Made by a program: the position numbers and the translations under genes
The notes under the pieces: model-generated
Told to the model about the DNA's origin: nothing
The model's database searches: none
What the model saw: the letters and a program-made list of their open reading frames with translations, nothing else
Part shown: one piece after another, positions 44,886 through 54,841 of the stretch
Layout of the letters: each line of letters opens with the position of its first letter
Numbering within the stretch: position 1 is the first letter of the stretch
Assembly (NCBI RefSeq): GCF_000211815.1
Contig: NZ_GL890971.1
Coordinates: 129,331-193,330, forward strand
DNA length: 64,000 nt
Source of the DNA: Moorena producens 3L
Lineage (GTDB): Bacteria; Cyanobacteriota; Cyanobacteriia; Cyanobacteriales; Coleofasciculaceae
Direction of reading: 5' to 3'

Positions 44886-46310
44886 CTATAGTATTCGAGA
44901 TAACAGTTGATAAACCAGCCGGAAAAGTGCCGTCAGAGCGATCGCTGCTGCTGCAGCTAGAACTGATATTATGATAACTAACTGGATTGACTGCTGGACT
45001 CGCAGCACCGGGAAAAGTATCAAAAGTCCCAAGCTTATGCCTCCAATAATCACTAAGTCAATTTTTTCAATAAACCTGCGATATTGAGCATAAATTAGCC
45101 CTCCCAAACTCATTCCCCATAAAAGCATACCCAGTGGGTTGGAGGAGACGATCTTAGCAAAAGCAGTTGCAGCAATGAATAATAAAGCTCCCTCAAATCC
45201 AGTAAACGCAGCCGCCCCTAGTACCTCAAGTAGAGAAAAGTTTGGTCTGAGGGGTTTGGATAGGGGTGAGTGGGTTTGTGGTCGCCTGGTGTGGGGCTGG
45301 GAGGGTGGGGATACTGGTAGAACTGAGCCATAATGGCGTTGAGGGGTTGTCTGAGCAATGTTTAAACAATTTATGGCATCAAGAACCTCCTGAGCAGACT
45401 GAAAGCGTTGATGGGGCATTGGCATAAGTAGTCGATTGAAAATACTCTCAAGTGCATTGCTGATTTGGATATAACTTCTCCAGTTCCATTCATGGGTAAC
45501 AGGTTCGTAGAGTTCATTGGGTTCTCTGCCAGTCATCAAAACCATCACAGTCACTGCCAGAGCATACAAATCCGTTGAAGGGTAAATTTGAGAACCGGTC
45601 ATTTGCTCCGGTGGTGCAAATCCGATGGAATAAATACCAGTAGACCTCGCCGCTGTTGATCCTGGGTTGACCTGTTGCTTAACTGCACCAAAGTCTAATA
45701 GATAGAGAAGCCCATTGCGATCGCGCATAATATTGGAAGGCTTGATATCGCGATGAATGGAGCCATTGTCATGGACAAATTGGAGGACTTTGAGAATTTC
45801 TGTTAACACTTCTATGGCTTTGGCTTCAGAAAATGCTCCTAAGGTGTTGAGTTCTTCCTCCAAGTTTTGTCCATCAATATATTCTTGTACCAGATAGAAA
45901 AACTGGTCTTCTTTACCCGGTTTCAGACTCGGCACAGTCAACGGAAAGTAGGCATACAAATCGGGGATTTGGGGGTGACGCCTGCCCAATTTCTCTAAAA
46001 CCGTTGCTTCCCGCTCAAACAATCTGTGGGCAGTTTGTAGTTCCCTCTGGCTAATTCTCCCAGACGGTTGGAACTGCTTAACTACACATTGACGCAAGGT
46101 AGGGGTATAGCGATCGCGTGCTAGAAATGCGGCTCCAAATCCTCCTTTCCGCAGCAGCTGGGAGGGAATGTAGCGACTTGCTACAATCAGGGGCATACCA
46201 CAGCTATTACAATACCTTTGCTCTGTGGTGGTTAGAGTGGTTCTGTTATCTAGATCATCAAAGTAATTATGGGGATTTGGGCAGCCAGGACGGGTGCAGA
46301 AAATTTCCAT
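44886..46310 (-). CDS. Serine/threonine protein kinase with C-terminal membrane domain
   Basis: 474 residues. A four-Cys zinc-ribbon start (CTRPGCPNPHNYFD ... YCNSCGMPL) is common in cyanobacterial kinases of the SpkB/SpkD kind. The kinase domain (about residues 52-310) has GGFGAAFLARD, the catalytic loop HRDIKPSNIMRD and LLDFGAVK (DFG). Residues about 375-474 carry four hydrophobic segments, for example FTGFEGALLFIAATAFA and LVIIGGISLGLLILFPV. It is probably a membrane-tethered active kinase. Two ligand-binding proteins follow in the same direction and may supply its signal. Confidence 0.9.
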   Translation of the reverse strand: MEIFCTRPGCPNPHNYFDDLDNRTTLTTTEQRYCNSCGMPLIVASRYIPSQLLRKGGFGAAFLARDRYTPTLRQCVVKQFQPSGRISQRELQTAHRLFEREATVLEKLGRRHPQIPDLYAYFPLTVPSLKPGKEDQFFYLVQEYIDGQNLEEELNTLGAFSEAKAIEVLTEILKVLQFVHDNGSIHRDIKPSNIMRDRNGLLYLLDFGAVKQQVNPGSTAARSTGIYSIGFAPPEQMTGSQIYPSTDLYALAVTVMVLMTGREPNELYEPVTHEWNWRSYIQISNALESIFNRLLMPMPHQRFQSAQEVLDAINCLNIAQTTPQRHYGSVLPVSPPSQPHTRRPQTHSPLSKPLRPNFSLLEVLGAAAFTGFEGALLFIAATAFAKIVSSNPLGMLLWGMSLGGLIYAQYRRFIEKIDLVIIGGISLGLLILFPVLRVQQSIQLVIIISVLAAAAAIALTALFRLVYQLLSRIL

Positions 46311-46671
46311 GTTTTAGAGGATCACTATGAAAGACAAGGCGCTACCAGGCATCTACTTGATACTCTACTAGAGTCTATTTATATTCCTCAATCGAGGGCT
46401 AGGCATTTGTACATTAGTTCTATAGTTTTAATCTATATCTATATCCAAATGCTAATGTTCATTCCTTGCTACCGCTTCGCGCTTCGCTCAGGTATCAGAG
46501 GTTAGAACTCAGCTGACAAGCTCTAGCAAGTCGCTCGTTGTTGTGTTTATTTTAGTCGTTAGCTAATATTAAACTCACGCCATTTTGAAGAAGCCCCTGG
46601 AATTTTTTGCATTACTGATCAGATCTTCTCCTGGGCAGCGGGATAAATTCCGTCACTTGTTTTCTACCCTT
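46311..46671. other. Intergenic region
   Basis: No gene supported. It holds an AT-rich block with ATATCTATATCCA repeats and a CGCTTCGCGCTTCGC run at about 46481. It separates the kinase start from the LysR stop and should contain the kinase promoter. Confidence 0.4.
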
Positions 46672-47685
46672 TCAACCCCCGGCTTCAGCGTGGGGGCTAT
46701 CCACTTCTAGATTGTTGGGATTAGTTACCATCCCTGATAGTGGCAAGGATTGCCCGTGCCATGCTACTGAGCCAAACAAGGGCAAAATCTGCCTACAGAA
46801 GGCTTCTGTTGCTTTGGAAAGGTAACGATTGGGGTTAATCACCAAAGACAATACCCGTTTAACCACTACTCCCTCTATTTTTGCCCTGTGTAGCACGCCC
46901 ATTTGTAATTCTTTTTCAATAGCTGTAATCGATACAAAGGCAGCTCCTAGTCCTGACTGTACTGCGTTCTTAATCGCTTCAATGGAGTTAAGTTCCATCT
47001 CCACCTTAAACCGTTTAGCATCAATGCCACTGCGACCTAATACCTGGTCAATTACCTTACGGATGGTGGATTGGGAGTCCAAGGCAATAAACTGTAACTT
47101 ATACAGGTCCTCTTTTTCGATCTTCTCCAAAGAAGCCATGGGATGAAATGCAGGCAAGATTAGCACTAGCTCATCTTCAGCATAAGGACTAATGGTCAAG
47201 GTTTCCTGAAGTTCTAGGGGAACTTCACCACCAATAATGGCCAAATCCACCAGTCCATTGGCTACACCCCAGGAAGTGCGGCGAGTGGAGTGAACCTGTA
47301 ATTGTACTGTCACTTCAGGATAGTGTTGTCGGAACATACCAAGCATCCGAGGTAGTAGATAGGTTCCGGTAGTTTGAGATGCACCAATAATTAAGGTCCC
47401 ACCTTGGAGACTTTGTAAGTCGTCAATGGCTCGGCAGGTTTCCTGGCATAGAGCCAGAATTTTTTCCCCATAGTCCAACAGCAGGTGTCCAGCTTCGGTC
47501 AGTTGGGCACGGCGTCCACCCCTGTCAAATAACGGCACCTCTAACTGTCGCTCTAAATTTTGTACTTGCAGGCTGATAGCAGGTTGGCTTACGTATAGAC
47601 TATCAGCAGCACGCTTGAAACTCCCCTCAGTAGCGATCGCTTTGAGTATACGGAGTTGATCGAGAGAAAAAGGTAGGTCAGACAT
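46672..47685 (-). CDS. rbcR: LysR-type regulator, RbcR/NdhR-like
   Basis: 337 residues. The N-terminal winged helix-turn-helix ([20 protein letters not shown] then [20 protein letters not shown]) is typical of LysR. The effector domain ([50 protein letters not shown]) matches the cyanobacterial and plastid RbcR (Ycf30) group, which controls Rubisco and carbon-uptake or NDH-1 genes. It is divergent from nnrU, with ndhF and ndhD downstream of that, so control of the NDH-1 genes is a reasonable inference. Separating RbcR from NdhR/CmpR by eye is uncertain. Confidence 0.85.
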   Translation of the reverse strand: MSDLPFSLDQLRILKAIATEGSFKRAADSLYVSQPAISLQVQNLERQLEVPLFDRGGRRAQLTEAGHLLLDYGEKILALCQETCRAIDDLQSLQGGTLIIGASQTTGTYLLPRMLGMFRQHYPEVTVQLQVHSTRRTSWGVANGLVDLAIIGGEVPLELQETLTISPYAEDELVLILPAFHPMASLEKIEKEDLYKLQFIALDSQSTIRKVIDQVLGRSGIDAKRFKVEMELNSIEAIKNAVQSGLGAAFVSITAIEKELQMGVLHRAKIEGVVVKRVLSLVINPNRYLSKATEAFCRQILPLFGSVAWHGQSLPLSGMVTNPNNLEVDSPHAEAGG

Positions 47686-47803
47686 AGGGCTAAACCATTA
47701 ACAGAAAGGAGCGAGCTGAAATCGACACTAACATAACCAGGACTCAAATTCTTGCTCTTTTTTGCTATAATAGAGCGTTATTTCTCATCTATCACCCTTG
47801 CCT

Positions 47804-48520
47804 ATGGTATTTCCAAATTGGCTGAGTGTCAGCCACTTTGTCATGTTTGGGTTGCTATTGACTTTTGCGATCGCTCATAGTGGTTTAGCCGCCCTGCGTT
47901 CTAAGGGTGAACAAATAATTGGTCCAAGGCTTTATCGTATTGTCTTTGCTTTAGTGAGTCTTCCGCTAGCAGTTGTATTAATTATTTACTTTTTGAACCA
48001 TCGGTATGATGGTCTACAGTTGTGGCTCCTTCAGGACCTGCCAGGGATGAAGTCATTAGTATGGGGGCTTTCAGGGATTTCGTTCTTGTTTCTTTATCCA
48101 GCTACGTTTAATTTATTGGAAATTGCTGCGATTCAAAAGCCCCAAGTCCATCTATATGAGTCTGGCATTATGCGGGTTACCAGGCATCCCCAAATGGTAG
48201 GACAAGTAATATGGTGTATTGCCCATACCCTCTGGATTGGTAGCACCTTTACCCTATTGACCTCCGTGGGATTAATTCTCCACCATCTTTTCGCTGTCTG
48301 GCATGGAGACCGCCGGTTGTTGGCACGGCATGGAGAAGCCTTTTGTACAGTCAAAGCTCGCACATCGGTAATCCCTTTTTTGGCAATTATCCAGGGACGT
48401 CAATTCCTGAAATGGCAAGAGTTTGTTCGTCCGGCATACCTAGGAGTCATCGGTTTTACTGGGCTGTTGTGGTGGGTACATCCCCTCATGATTACAGCTG
48501 TAGCCCAAGTAAATTGGTAA
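47804..48520 (+). CDS. NnrU-family membrane protein (Z-ISO-related)
   Basis: 238 residues from ATG 47804; a TTG two codons earlier is possible. It has about six hydrophobic segments (FVMFGLLLTFAIAHSGLAAL, YRIVFALVSLPLAVVLIIYF, LVWGLSGISFLFLYPATFN and others) with conserved His in AHSGL, RHPQMVGQ and AHTLW, which are potential haem ligands. NnrU was first linked to nitric-oxide reduction; the plant homologue Z-ISO isomerises 15-cis-zeta-carotene. In a cyanobacterium a carotenoid role is more likely. A TATAAT box is at 47766-47771. Confidence 0.82.
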   Translation: MVFPNWLSVSHFVMFGLLLTFAIAHSGLAALRSKGEQIIGPRLYRIVFALVSLPLAVVLIIYFLNHRYDGLQLWLLQDLPGMKSLVWGLSGISFLFLYPATFNLLEIAAIQKPQVHLYESGIMRVTRHPQMVGQVIWCIAHTLWIGSTFTLLTSVGLILHHLFAVWHGDRRLLARHGEAFCTVKARTSVIPFLAIIQGRQFLKWQEFVRPAYLGVIGFTGLLWWVHPLMITAVAQVNW

Positions 48521-48606
48521 TTAGGGCATTTCTGTTGTTCAGATGATCCCGATTCGATGTAGCATGATCCCAAACAAATGTAAAAACCCTTATATTTTAA
48601 AAAACC

Positions 48607-49038
48607 ATGGTATTGTCTGTTGATGAACGGACGTTTTCAAAAACAGTTTTAGACTCTTCCACCCCAGTTATCGTTGATTTCTGGGCCCCTTGGTGTGGAG
48701 TGTGCCGGTTTGTTCACCCCATACTTGAGGAATTCCAAACTCAAGGAAGCAATTATGTCAAGGTTGTCAGAGTAAACGCCGATAACAATCTCAAGCTTGC
48801 CAATACCTATCGACTCAAGACCCTACCGACATTGCTATTCTTTGAGCAAGGTCAGTTGGTCTCACGAATAGAAGGTTTCCAAGGTCGGGATGAGCTGCTC
48901 AGGGAAATTGCCAGGCTGCTCAAATCACACTGCCAATACCCAGATTTCACCAAGGACTTGGATAAAAGGCAGCGCCAAGGTTTGAAAGCTTTTTCGGTCA
49001 ATATCTCCTCAAGAGAAATTATAGGTATTAGGTATTAG
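48607..49038 (+). CDS. Thioredoxin-family protein with CGVC active site
   Basis: 143 residues with a complete thioredoxin fold: VIVDFWAPWCGVCRFVHPIL near residue 20, VVRVNADNNLKLANTY, and the cis-Pro segment LKTLPTLLFFEQG. The active site is CGVC instead of CGPC, which usually alters redox potential. After the fold (about residue 108) comes a basic tail (KDLDKRQRQGLKAFSVN), and the last residues (IIGIRY) and the stop are encoded by the first units of a heptamer repeat. The original C-terminus may have been replaced when the repeat expanded. Confidence 0.87.
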   Translation: MVLSVDERTFSKTVLDSSTPVIVDFWAPWCGVCRFVHPILEEFQTQGSNYVKVVRVNADNNLKLANTYRLKTLPTLLFFEQGQLVSRIEGFQGRDELLREIARLLKSHCQYPDFTKDLDKRQRQGLKAFSVNISSREIIGIRY

Positions 49039-49114
49039 GTATTAGGTATTAGGTATTAGGTATTAGGTATTAGCTATTAGGTATTAGGTATTAGGTATTA
49101 GGTATTAGGTATTA
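49021..49114 (+). repeat. ATTAGGT heptamer tandem repeat
   Basis: About thirteen near-perfect units of ATTAGGT with two TTAGCTA variants. It starts inside the thioredoxin-family gene and supplies its stop codon. Confidence 0.9.
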
Positions 49115-49783
49115 GCTACAAGAGGGTAATGGTACAGAAGGAAAGCTTTTGAGAGCCTCCGTGCTTGACCAGGCGCTAGCCAACTAGGTCAGAACACCCT
49201 TAGCCATTCAACCTAAAAGCCTAGAACCTTAACTTAAACTAATTAGCGCGCCTTAACCTAATTAGCCATTGAATTGGTCATCGGTAACCAGGTTGTGGGT
49301 TTACCCTTTCCCATGACCAATTACCGATTGCCAATTACTAATTGGTTTCTGACTCTTGTGCCTGATCTGTGCCTGTGAATTTATAAATTATCGATTATAG
49401 CACTTCCATTCCTAGTAATTGGCAATGGCTCCGTAACGAAAAGATAAATTTTTGTTAACTAAACTTTTTTTATTATTTTCATCAATTAGTCCGATTATCT
49501 CATGATGATTACCCATTTTGATGAGATATTTTGTGATGAAGATTACGAAAAAGGTTAAGATTTGTATCAGATATGAGACCTTAGTAGCCTATTCACGGGA
49601 TGGCGGCTGTTGGTAGTAGTCGCCGCAAGCCAATGCCGACCGTAAGTCCATGGCCTAGGCTGCTATAGTGCAGTTGAGATTAAAGCGTCTGGCCTTCTAC
49701 AGACAAACAAAAAGAAAAACTTTAGACATGAGCGGTTAACAGTTTGCCAAAATAGTAACGAAATCTGAAGTAGGCTGTCTTAA
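49115..49783. other. Upstream region of ndhF
   Basis: About 670 bases with no supported gene. It contains CCAATTACCGATTGCCAATT repeats at about 49317-49345 and a long AT-rich stretch. The ndhF promoter and any LysR (TNA-N7-8-TNA) operator would be here; I cannot pick one with confidence. Confidence 0.4.
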
Positions 49784-51850
49784 ATGGAACCGCTTTATCA
49801 ATATGCCTGGCTAATCCCAGTGTTTCCCTTGGCAGGGGCAATGCTGGTTGGTCTGGGGCTAATTTCCTTCAATAGAGCAACGAACCGTCTGCGGCAGCTG
49901 TTAGCTGTATTTATTGTCTCCTGGTTGGGGGCGTCCATGGTGTTCTCCTTTGCTATACTCTGGAGTCAATTTCATGGTCATGAACCCTATCAACGCACCC
50001 TGGAGTGGGCTGCTGCTGGCAATTTTCACCTAATGATGGGCTATACCATCGATCACTTAACGGCACTGATGCTGGTAGTTGTGACCACCGTAGCTTTTCT
50101 GGTGATGATTTATACCGATGGCTACATGGCTCATGACCCCGGTTATGTGCGCTTTTATGCTTATTTAAGCTTGTTTAGTTCCTCTATGCTAGGGTTGGTC
50201 GTTTCTGCCAACCTGTTGCAAGTTTATATTTTCTGGGAACTGGTGGGAATGTGTTCCTACCTGTTAATTGGATTCTGGTATGACCGTAAGGCAGCAGCAG
50301 ATGCTTGTCAAAAAGCTTTCGTGACTAACCGTGTCGGAGACTTTGGTCTGCTGTTAGGCATGTTGGGACTCTACTGGGCAACTGGCACCTTCGACTTTGA
50401 TGTCATGGGAGCCAATCTGGAAGCCTTTGTGGAATCAGGTTACCTGGGTGCAGGCATGGCAGCTGTGTTCGCTGTCTTAGTGTTTCTAGGTCCGGTGGCT
50501 AAATCCGCCCAATTTCCCCTCCACGTTTGGCTTCCCGATGCCATGGAAGGCCCAACCCCGATCTCTGCCCTAATTCACGCCGCAACCATGGTAGCTGCTG
50601 GGGTGTTTTTGATTGCCAGGATGTACCCCGTGTTTGAAGGGATTCCAGTCGCCATGACTGTGATTGCCTGGACGGGAGCATTTACCGCTTTCTTAGGGGC
50701 AACCATTGCTATTACTCAAAATGATATTAAGAAAGGGTTAGCCTATTCAACTATGTCTCAATTGGGTTATATGGTAATGGCAATGGGCATTGGAGCCTAT
50801 GGTGCTGGCTTATTTCACCTGATGACCCACGCTTATTTCAAAGCCATGCTGTTCCTCTGCTCTGGGTCAGTAATTCACGGTATGGAAGCTGTGGTTGGCC
50901 ATGACCCGATTTTAGCTCAGGATATGCGGTTAATGGGAGGCTTGCGTAAGTTTATGCCCATTACCTCCCTGACATTCCTAATTGGAACCTTGGCAATTTG
51001 TGGAATTCCCCCCTTCGCAGGGTTCTGGTCAAAAGATGAAATCTTAGGCAGTACTTTTGAAGTAAGTCCAATACTTTGGGGAATTGGCTGGCTGACTGCT
51101 GGAATGACTGCTTTCTATATGTTCCGGATGTATTTCTCTACCTTTGAAGGGGAATTTCGGGGCAATGAAATGGAAATCCGTCATCAACTCAAGGAAGCTG
51201 CTGGTGTAGCTGTACCTGCTTTTGGTCCTGGTGCTATGGATGTACGGGAACTTGAAGCTCAGGCTGACCATGATCACCACGACCACCACCACAGTGAGTT
51301 TCCCCATGAGTCACCCTTAACGATGACTCTACCGTTGTTAGTCTTAGCCGTGCCATCGGTACTGATTGGTTTGGTGGGAACTCCCTTTAACAACTACTTT
51401 GAGGAATTTATCCACCCAGCCAGTGAAACCATAGCCGAAGTCGTGGCAGAAGCAGAAGCCTTTGACTGGTCAGAATTTCTGATTATGGGCGGCAGTTCCG
51501 TGGGAATTGGTCTGATTGGGATTTCCGTTGCGGTACTGATGTACTTACAGGGCAAGATTGACCCCAATGCGATCGCTAAAAAAATCCAGCCCCTATATCA
51601 GCTGTCTCTCAATAAGTGGTACTTCGATGAAATTTATGACCGGCTGTTTGTTCAGGGAAGCCGTCGATTAGCACGGCAAGTTATGGAGGTAGACTACCGT
51701 ATCGTTGATGGTGCTGTAAACCTGACTGGCTTTTTCACCCTGCTCAGTGGTGAAGCACTGAAATACGTAGAAAACGGTCGTGCCCAATTCTATGCTCTAA
51801 TTGTCTTCCTCGCAGTACTGGGTTTAGTAATTGTCTCAGGTGTGACCTGA
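49784..51850 (+). CDS. ndhF: NAD(P)H-quinone oxidoreductase chain 5 (NdhF)
   Basis: 688 residues with about 15 hydrophobic segments. NdhF is a proton-pumping antiporter-like subunit of the thylakoid NDH-1 complex in respiration and cyclic electron flow. Recognisable motifs are GMCSYLLIGFWYDRKAAADA near residue 163, GPVAKSAQFPLHVWLPDAME near residue 237 (Lys and His of the channel) and THAYFKAMLFLCSGSVIHGM near residue 350. The C-terminal lateral helix is present. The length suits the F1 type of NDH-1L. A His-rich stretch (DHDHHDHHHSEFPHE, about residues 494-508) lies in a loop. ndhD follows after about 100 bases. Confidence 0.94.
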   Translation: MEPLYQYAWLIPVFPLAGAMLVGLGLISFNRATNRLRQLLAVFIVSWLGASMVFSFAILWSQFHGHEPYQRTLEWAAAGNFHLMMGYTIDHLTALMLVVVTTVAFLVMIYTDGYMAHDPGYVRFYAYLSLFSSSMLGLVVSANLLQVYIFWELVGMCSYLLIGFWYDRKAAADACQKAFVTNRVGDFGLLLGMLGLYWATGTFDFDVMGANLEAFVESGYLGAGMAAVFAVLVFLGPVAKSAQFPLHVWLPDAMEGPTPISALIHAATMVAAGVFLIARMYPVFEGIPVAMTVIAWTGAFTAFLGATIAITQNDIKKGLAYSTMSQLGYMVMAMGIGAYGAGLFHLMTHAYFKAMLFLCSGSVIHGMEAVVGHDPILAQDMRLMGGLRKFMPITSLTFLIGTLAICGIPPFAGFWSKDEILGSTFEVSPILWGIGWLTAGMTAFYMFRMYFSTFEGEFRGNEMEIRHQLKEAAGVAVPAFGPGAMDVRELEAQADHDHHDHHHSEFPHESPLTMTLPLLVLAVPSVLIGLVGTPFNNYFEEFIHPASETIAEVVAEAEAFDWSEFLIMGGSSVGIGLIGISVAVLMYLQGKIDPNAIAKKIQPLYQLSLNKWYFDEIYDRLFVQGSRRLARQVMEVDYRIVDGAVNLTGFFTLLSGEALKYVENGRAQFYALIVFLAVLGLVIVSGVT

Positions 51851-51882
51851 CCTGCTTTGTTAATTGTTAGTTGTTGATCAAA

Positions 51883-51915
51883 AATTAACAATTAACAATT
51901 AACAATTAACAATTT
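51883..51915 (+). repeat. AACAATT tandem repeat between ndhF and ndhD
   Basis: AACAATT is repeated four to five times. It sits in the short ndhF-ndhD spacer and does not form a clear terminator. Confidence 0.8.
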
Positions 51916-51954
51916 GCAATTTTCTTTTGACCAATGGTGACTGACTAGTTGACT

Positions 51955-53538
51955 ATGACAGATTTCCCCTGGCTAACAATAATTATTCTGTTTCCGATTG
52001 CGGCATCGCTTCTGATCCCGTTTCTGCCAGAAAAAAATGGGACTTGGGAGCGTTGGTACGCTTTAATTATTGGGTTAATTGATTTTGCCCTAATTGTCTA
52101 TGCTTTTGTGACCCAATACGACCTGAGCAACCCAGAACTGCAACTGGTCGAAAAATACAGCTGGGTGCCTCAAATGGACTTGAATTGGTCAGTAGGTGTA
52201 GATGGCTTATCCATGCCTCTAGTGTTACTGACTGGCTTTATTACTACCCTAGCGATGCTGGCAGCTTGGCCGGTAACCTTCAAGCCTAAGCTGTTTTACT
52301 TCCTGATGTTGGCAATGTACGGTGGTCAGATTGCTGTATTTGCTGTTCAGGATATGCTGTTGTTCTTCTTGGTATGGGAACTGGAGTTAATTCCGGTTTA
52401 CATGCTACTGTCAATCTGGGGGGGCAAAAAGCGTCTCTATGCAGCTACCAAGTTTATCCTCTACACCGCAGGGGGTTCCCTGTTTATCTTGCTAGCTGCC
52501 TTAGGCATGGCATTCTATGGAGATACCGTAACCTTTGATATGCGATCGCTAGCCCTCAAAGATTACGCCCTCAATTTCCAGCTATTGCTTTACGGAGGCT
52601 TCCTGATTGCTTACGGGGTCAAGCTACCCATCTTCCCTCTACATACCTGGTTACCAGATGCCCACGGGGAAGCCACAGCCCCGGTACACATGCTCCTGGC
52701 TGGAATTCTGCTGAAAATGGGGGGATATGCCCTCATCCGCATGAATGCTGGCATGCTACCCGATGCCCATGCCGTGTTTGCTCCGGTATTGGTGATTTTA
52801 GGGATTGTCAATATTGTCTACGCTGCCCTTACCTCCTTTGCCCAGCGTAATCTCAAGCGTAAGATTGCTTACTCATCCATTTCCCATATGGGATTTGTCT
52901 TAATTGGTATTGCTTCCTTTACCGACTTAGGCATGAGTGGGGCAGTGATGCAAATGATTTCCCACGGTTTAATCGGTGCCAGCCTATTCTTCTTAGTAGG
53001 AGCTACCTATGACCGTACCCATACCTTGATGCTCGATGAGATGGGGGGTGTTGGTAAGAGAATGGGCAAAATGTTCGCCATGTGGACAACCTGTTCCATG
53101 GCATCCTTAGCATTACCCGGAATGAGTGGGTTTGTGGCAGAAGTGATGGTGTTTGTTGGCTTTGCTACCAGTGATGCTTACGGTTCCTTCTTCAAGGTAT
53201 TAGTGATCGTCCTGGCAGCTGTCGGGGTTATCTTAACACCAATTTACCTGCTCTCGATGCTGCGCGAGATTTTATACGGTCCGGAAAACAAGGAATTAGT
53301 CGCCCACGAAGCCTTGATTGATGCGGAACCTCGGGAAGTGTTTATTATTGCCTGTCTATTAGTACCAATTATCGGGATTGGTTTGTATCCGAAAATTGTG
53401 ACTCAGATCTATGACGCTACCACAGTCCAGCTAACCGCACGACTCCGCAACTCTGTACCAACCTTGGTCAACGAACCACCAGTAGCACTAGAAAATGCTC
53501 CAATAGTTTCTTTCGCTCCACCCATTAGTCCTCGTTAA
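51955..53538 (+). CDS. ndhD: NAD(P)H-quinone oxidoreductase chain 4 (NdhD)
   Basis: 527 residues from ATG 51955; TTG at 51949 would add two residues. NdhD is the second antiporter-like subunit partnering NdhF. Family motifs are [20 protein letters not shown] near residue 79, [20 protein letters not shown] near residue 140 (channel Glu), [20 protein letters not shown] near residue 220 and [20 protein letters not shown]. About 14 membrane segments are evident. The ndhF-ndhD order is that of NDH-1L gene pairs in cyanobacteria. A strong inverted repeat follows the stop. Confidence 0.94.
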   Translation: MTDFPWLTIIILFPIAASLLIPFLPEKNGTWERWYALIIGLIDFALIVYAFVTQYDLSNPELQLVEKYSWVPQMDLNWSVGVDGLSMPLVLLTGFITTLAMLAAWPVTFKPKLFYFLMLAMYGGQIAVFAVQDMLLFFLVWELELIPVYMLLSIWGGKKRLYAATKFILYTAGGSLFILLAALGMAFYGDTVTFDMRSLALKDYALNFQLLLYGGFLIAYGVKLPIFPLHTWLPDAHGEATAPVHMLLAGILLKMGGYALIRMNAGMLPDAHAVFAPVLVILGIVNIVYAALTSFAQRNLKRKIAYSSISHMGFVLIGIASFTDLGMSGAVMQMISHGLIGASLFFLVGATYDRTHTLMLDEMGGVGKRMGKMFAMWTTCSMASLALPGMSGFVAEVMVFVGFATSDAYGSFFKVLVIVLAAVGVILTPIYLLSMLREILYGPENKELVAHEALIDAEPREVFIIACLLVPIIGIGLYPKIVTQIYDATTVQLTARLRNSVPTLVNEPPVALENAPIVSFAPPISPR

Positions 53539-53575
53539 GGATTGATATTTTACTGTTGACTAGCTAGTAGCAAAA

Positions 53576-53686
53576 ACTAGTAGGGTGGGCAAAAACAGTT
53601 CTATTTTTTTGAGCTTGTAGGGTGGGCAAAAACAATTCTATTTTGTTGATTCTTTTAGACTCGATTACTTTGCCCACCCTACTAGT
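53576..53686. terminator. 18-bp inverted repeat after ndhD
   Basis: ACTAGTAGGGTGGGCAAA (53576-53593) and TTTGCCCACCCTACTAGT (53669-53686) are perfect complements about 75 bases apart, with an extra TAGGGTGGGCAAAAACA copy between. It can fold into a long hairpin, and it also resembles a mobile repeat (MITE). Terminator function for ndhFD is inferred from position. Confidence 0.55.
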
Positions 53687-54059
53687 GCTTAACAAATTAG
53701 TAGGGTTTATTAATGTAGTAATGTAGGGGGAGTATGAACCAACCCCTACATTTTTTTGTTGAAAAATACACTAACTATAGTTAATGTTCTCTTCCCTTAG
53801 AGAAGCTCTTGCCAGCGATCGCTTAACCAAAACTTTAGAATAGAATAAACGTAAGCATTCAGCCGTCAGCCGTCAGCCGTCAGCTTTAGACTCACGCTGC
53901 TTGAGGTGCTTATTTTGTTCAAAAGCTAGCTGTTTGGTGTAGCGTGCGCTATGGGTATAAATTGTTTACGTAGCGTCGCCACAAGCTTTTGGCTGATAGC
54001 TGATAGCTGAGAGCTGAATGCTTACGAAGAAACTCTTTTATGCGGGAAGTAGCTAAATC
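53687..54059. repeat. Intergenic repeats upstream of a Uma2 gene
   Basis: TAAGCATTCAGCCGTCAGCC with CCGTCAGCCGTCAGC runs (53852), ACTCACGCTGCTTGAGGTGC (53890) and GATAGCTGATAGCTGAGAGC (53995) belong to the same repeat families as at 39.0, 54.7, 56.6 and 59.0 kb. No gene seen. Confidence 0.7.
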
Positions 54060-54672
54060 ATGACAGTAGCCACCACACCTGTTGAAACTAATCCCATTGT
54101 GCTGAGGATGCCTCCAGCATTGGATATGGATGATGACCAATTTTTTGAGTTTTGTCAGGTTAATCGAGATTTACGTATTGAACGTACATTAGACGGAAAA
54201 ATAATTGTTATGCCCCCAACAGGAGGTGAAACATCTGACAGAAATTCCGACATTAATTTTCAGCTACGGTTATGGAACCGCCAAACAAAGCTAGGGAAGG
54301 TTTTTGAGTCTTCTTGTGGCAATAAGGCTGCCCAATGGGGCAGATCGTTCTCCTGATGCATCTTGGCTCAAGCTGGAGCGCTGGGAATCCCTGAGTAAAG
54401 AAGAAAGAAAAAAATTTATTCCTCTGTGCCCAGATTTTGTGATTGAGTTGCGTTCCCCCAGTGATAGGGTAAAAGATCTCAAGGAGAAGATGGAGGAGTA
54501 CATGGACAATGGTGCGAGGTTGGGGTGGTTGATTGAGCCAAATAGTCGTCGGGTGTATATTTACCGTCCTGGTGCTGATGTGGAGCAATTGGAAAATCCC
54601 GCTACGGTGAAGGGGGATGATTCGGTGCTGCCTGGTTTTGTCATGGTTATGGAAGAAATTTGGGAAGCTTGA
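54060..54672 (+). pseudogene. Uma2-family nuclease-fold gene with a frameshift
   Basis: Frame one (54060 to about 54321) gives the Uma2 N-terminus (ALDMDDDQFFEFCQVNRDLR, IVMPPTGGETSDRN). The rest is in another frame (RLPNGADRSPDASWLKLERW, then CPDFVIELRSPSDRVKDLKE, the catalytic P-D/E-x-K region, and GWLIEPNSRRVYIY). Deleting one A from GGCAATAAGG near 54322-54325 restores SSCGIRLPNGADRSP, so a single-base insertion broke it. Uma2 proteins have a PD-(D/E)XK nuclease fold and unknown biological role. Confidence 0.88.
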
Positions 54673-54841
54673 GGAGTGGCACGTTCGTAAGCATTCAGCT
54701 ATCAGCTATCAGCGTGTCGCGTATCAGCTTATGGGCTACGCGCACGCTACGCCAATGGCTGACAGCTGACGGCTGACGGCTGAATTCTTAAACACTTTCA
54801 GCCTACTCCCTTCGCTCCTCCTTATCCAAAACTGACCTTAG

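Noticed and set aside
49021..49114. Possible CRISPR array
   Set aside because: Units are 7 bases with no spacers, so it is a simple tandem repeat. No CRISPR array or cas gene was seen.
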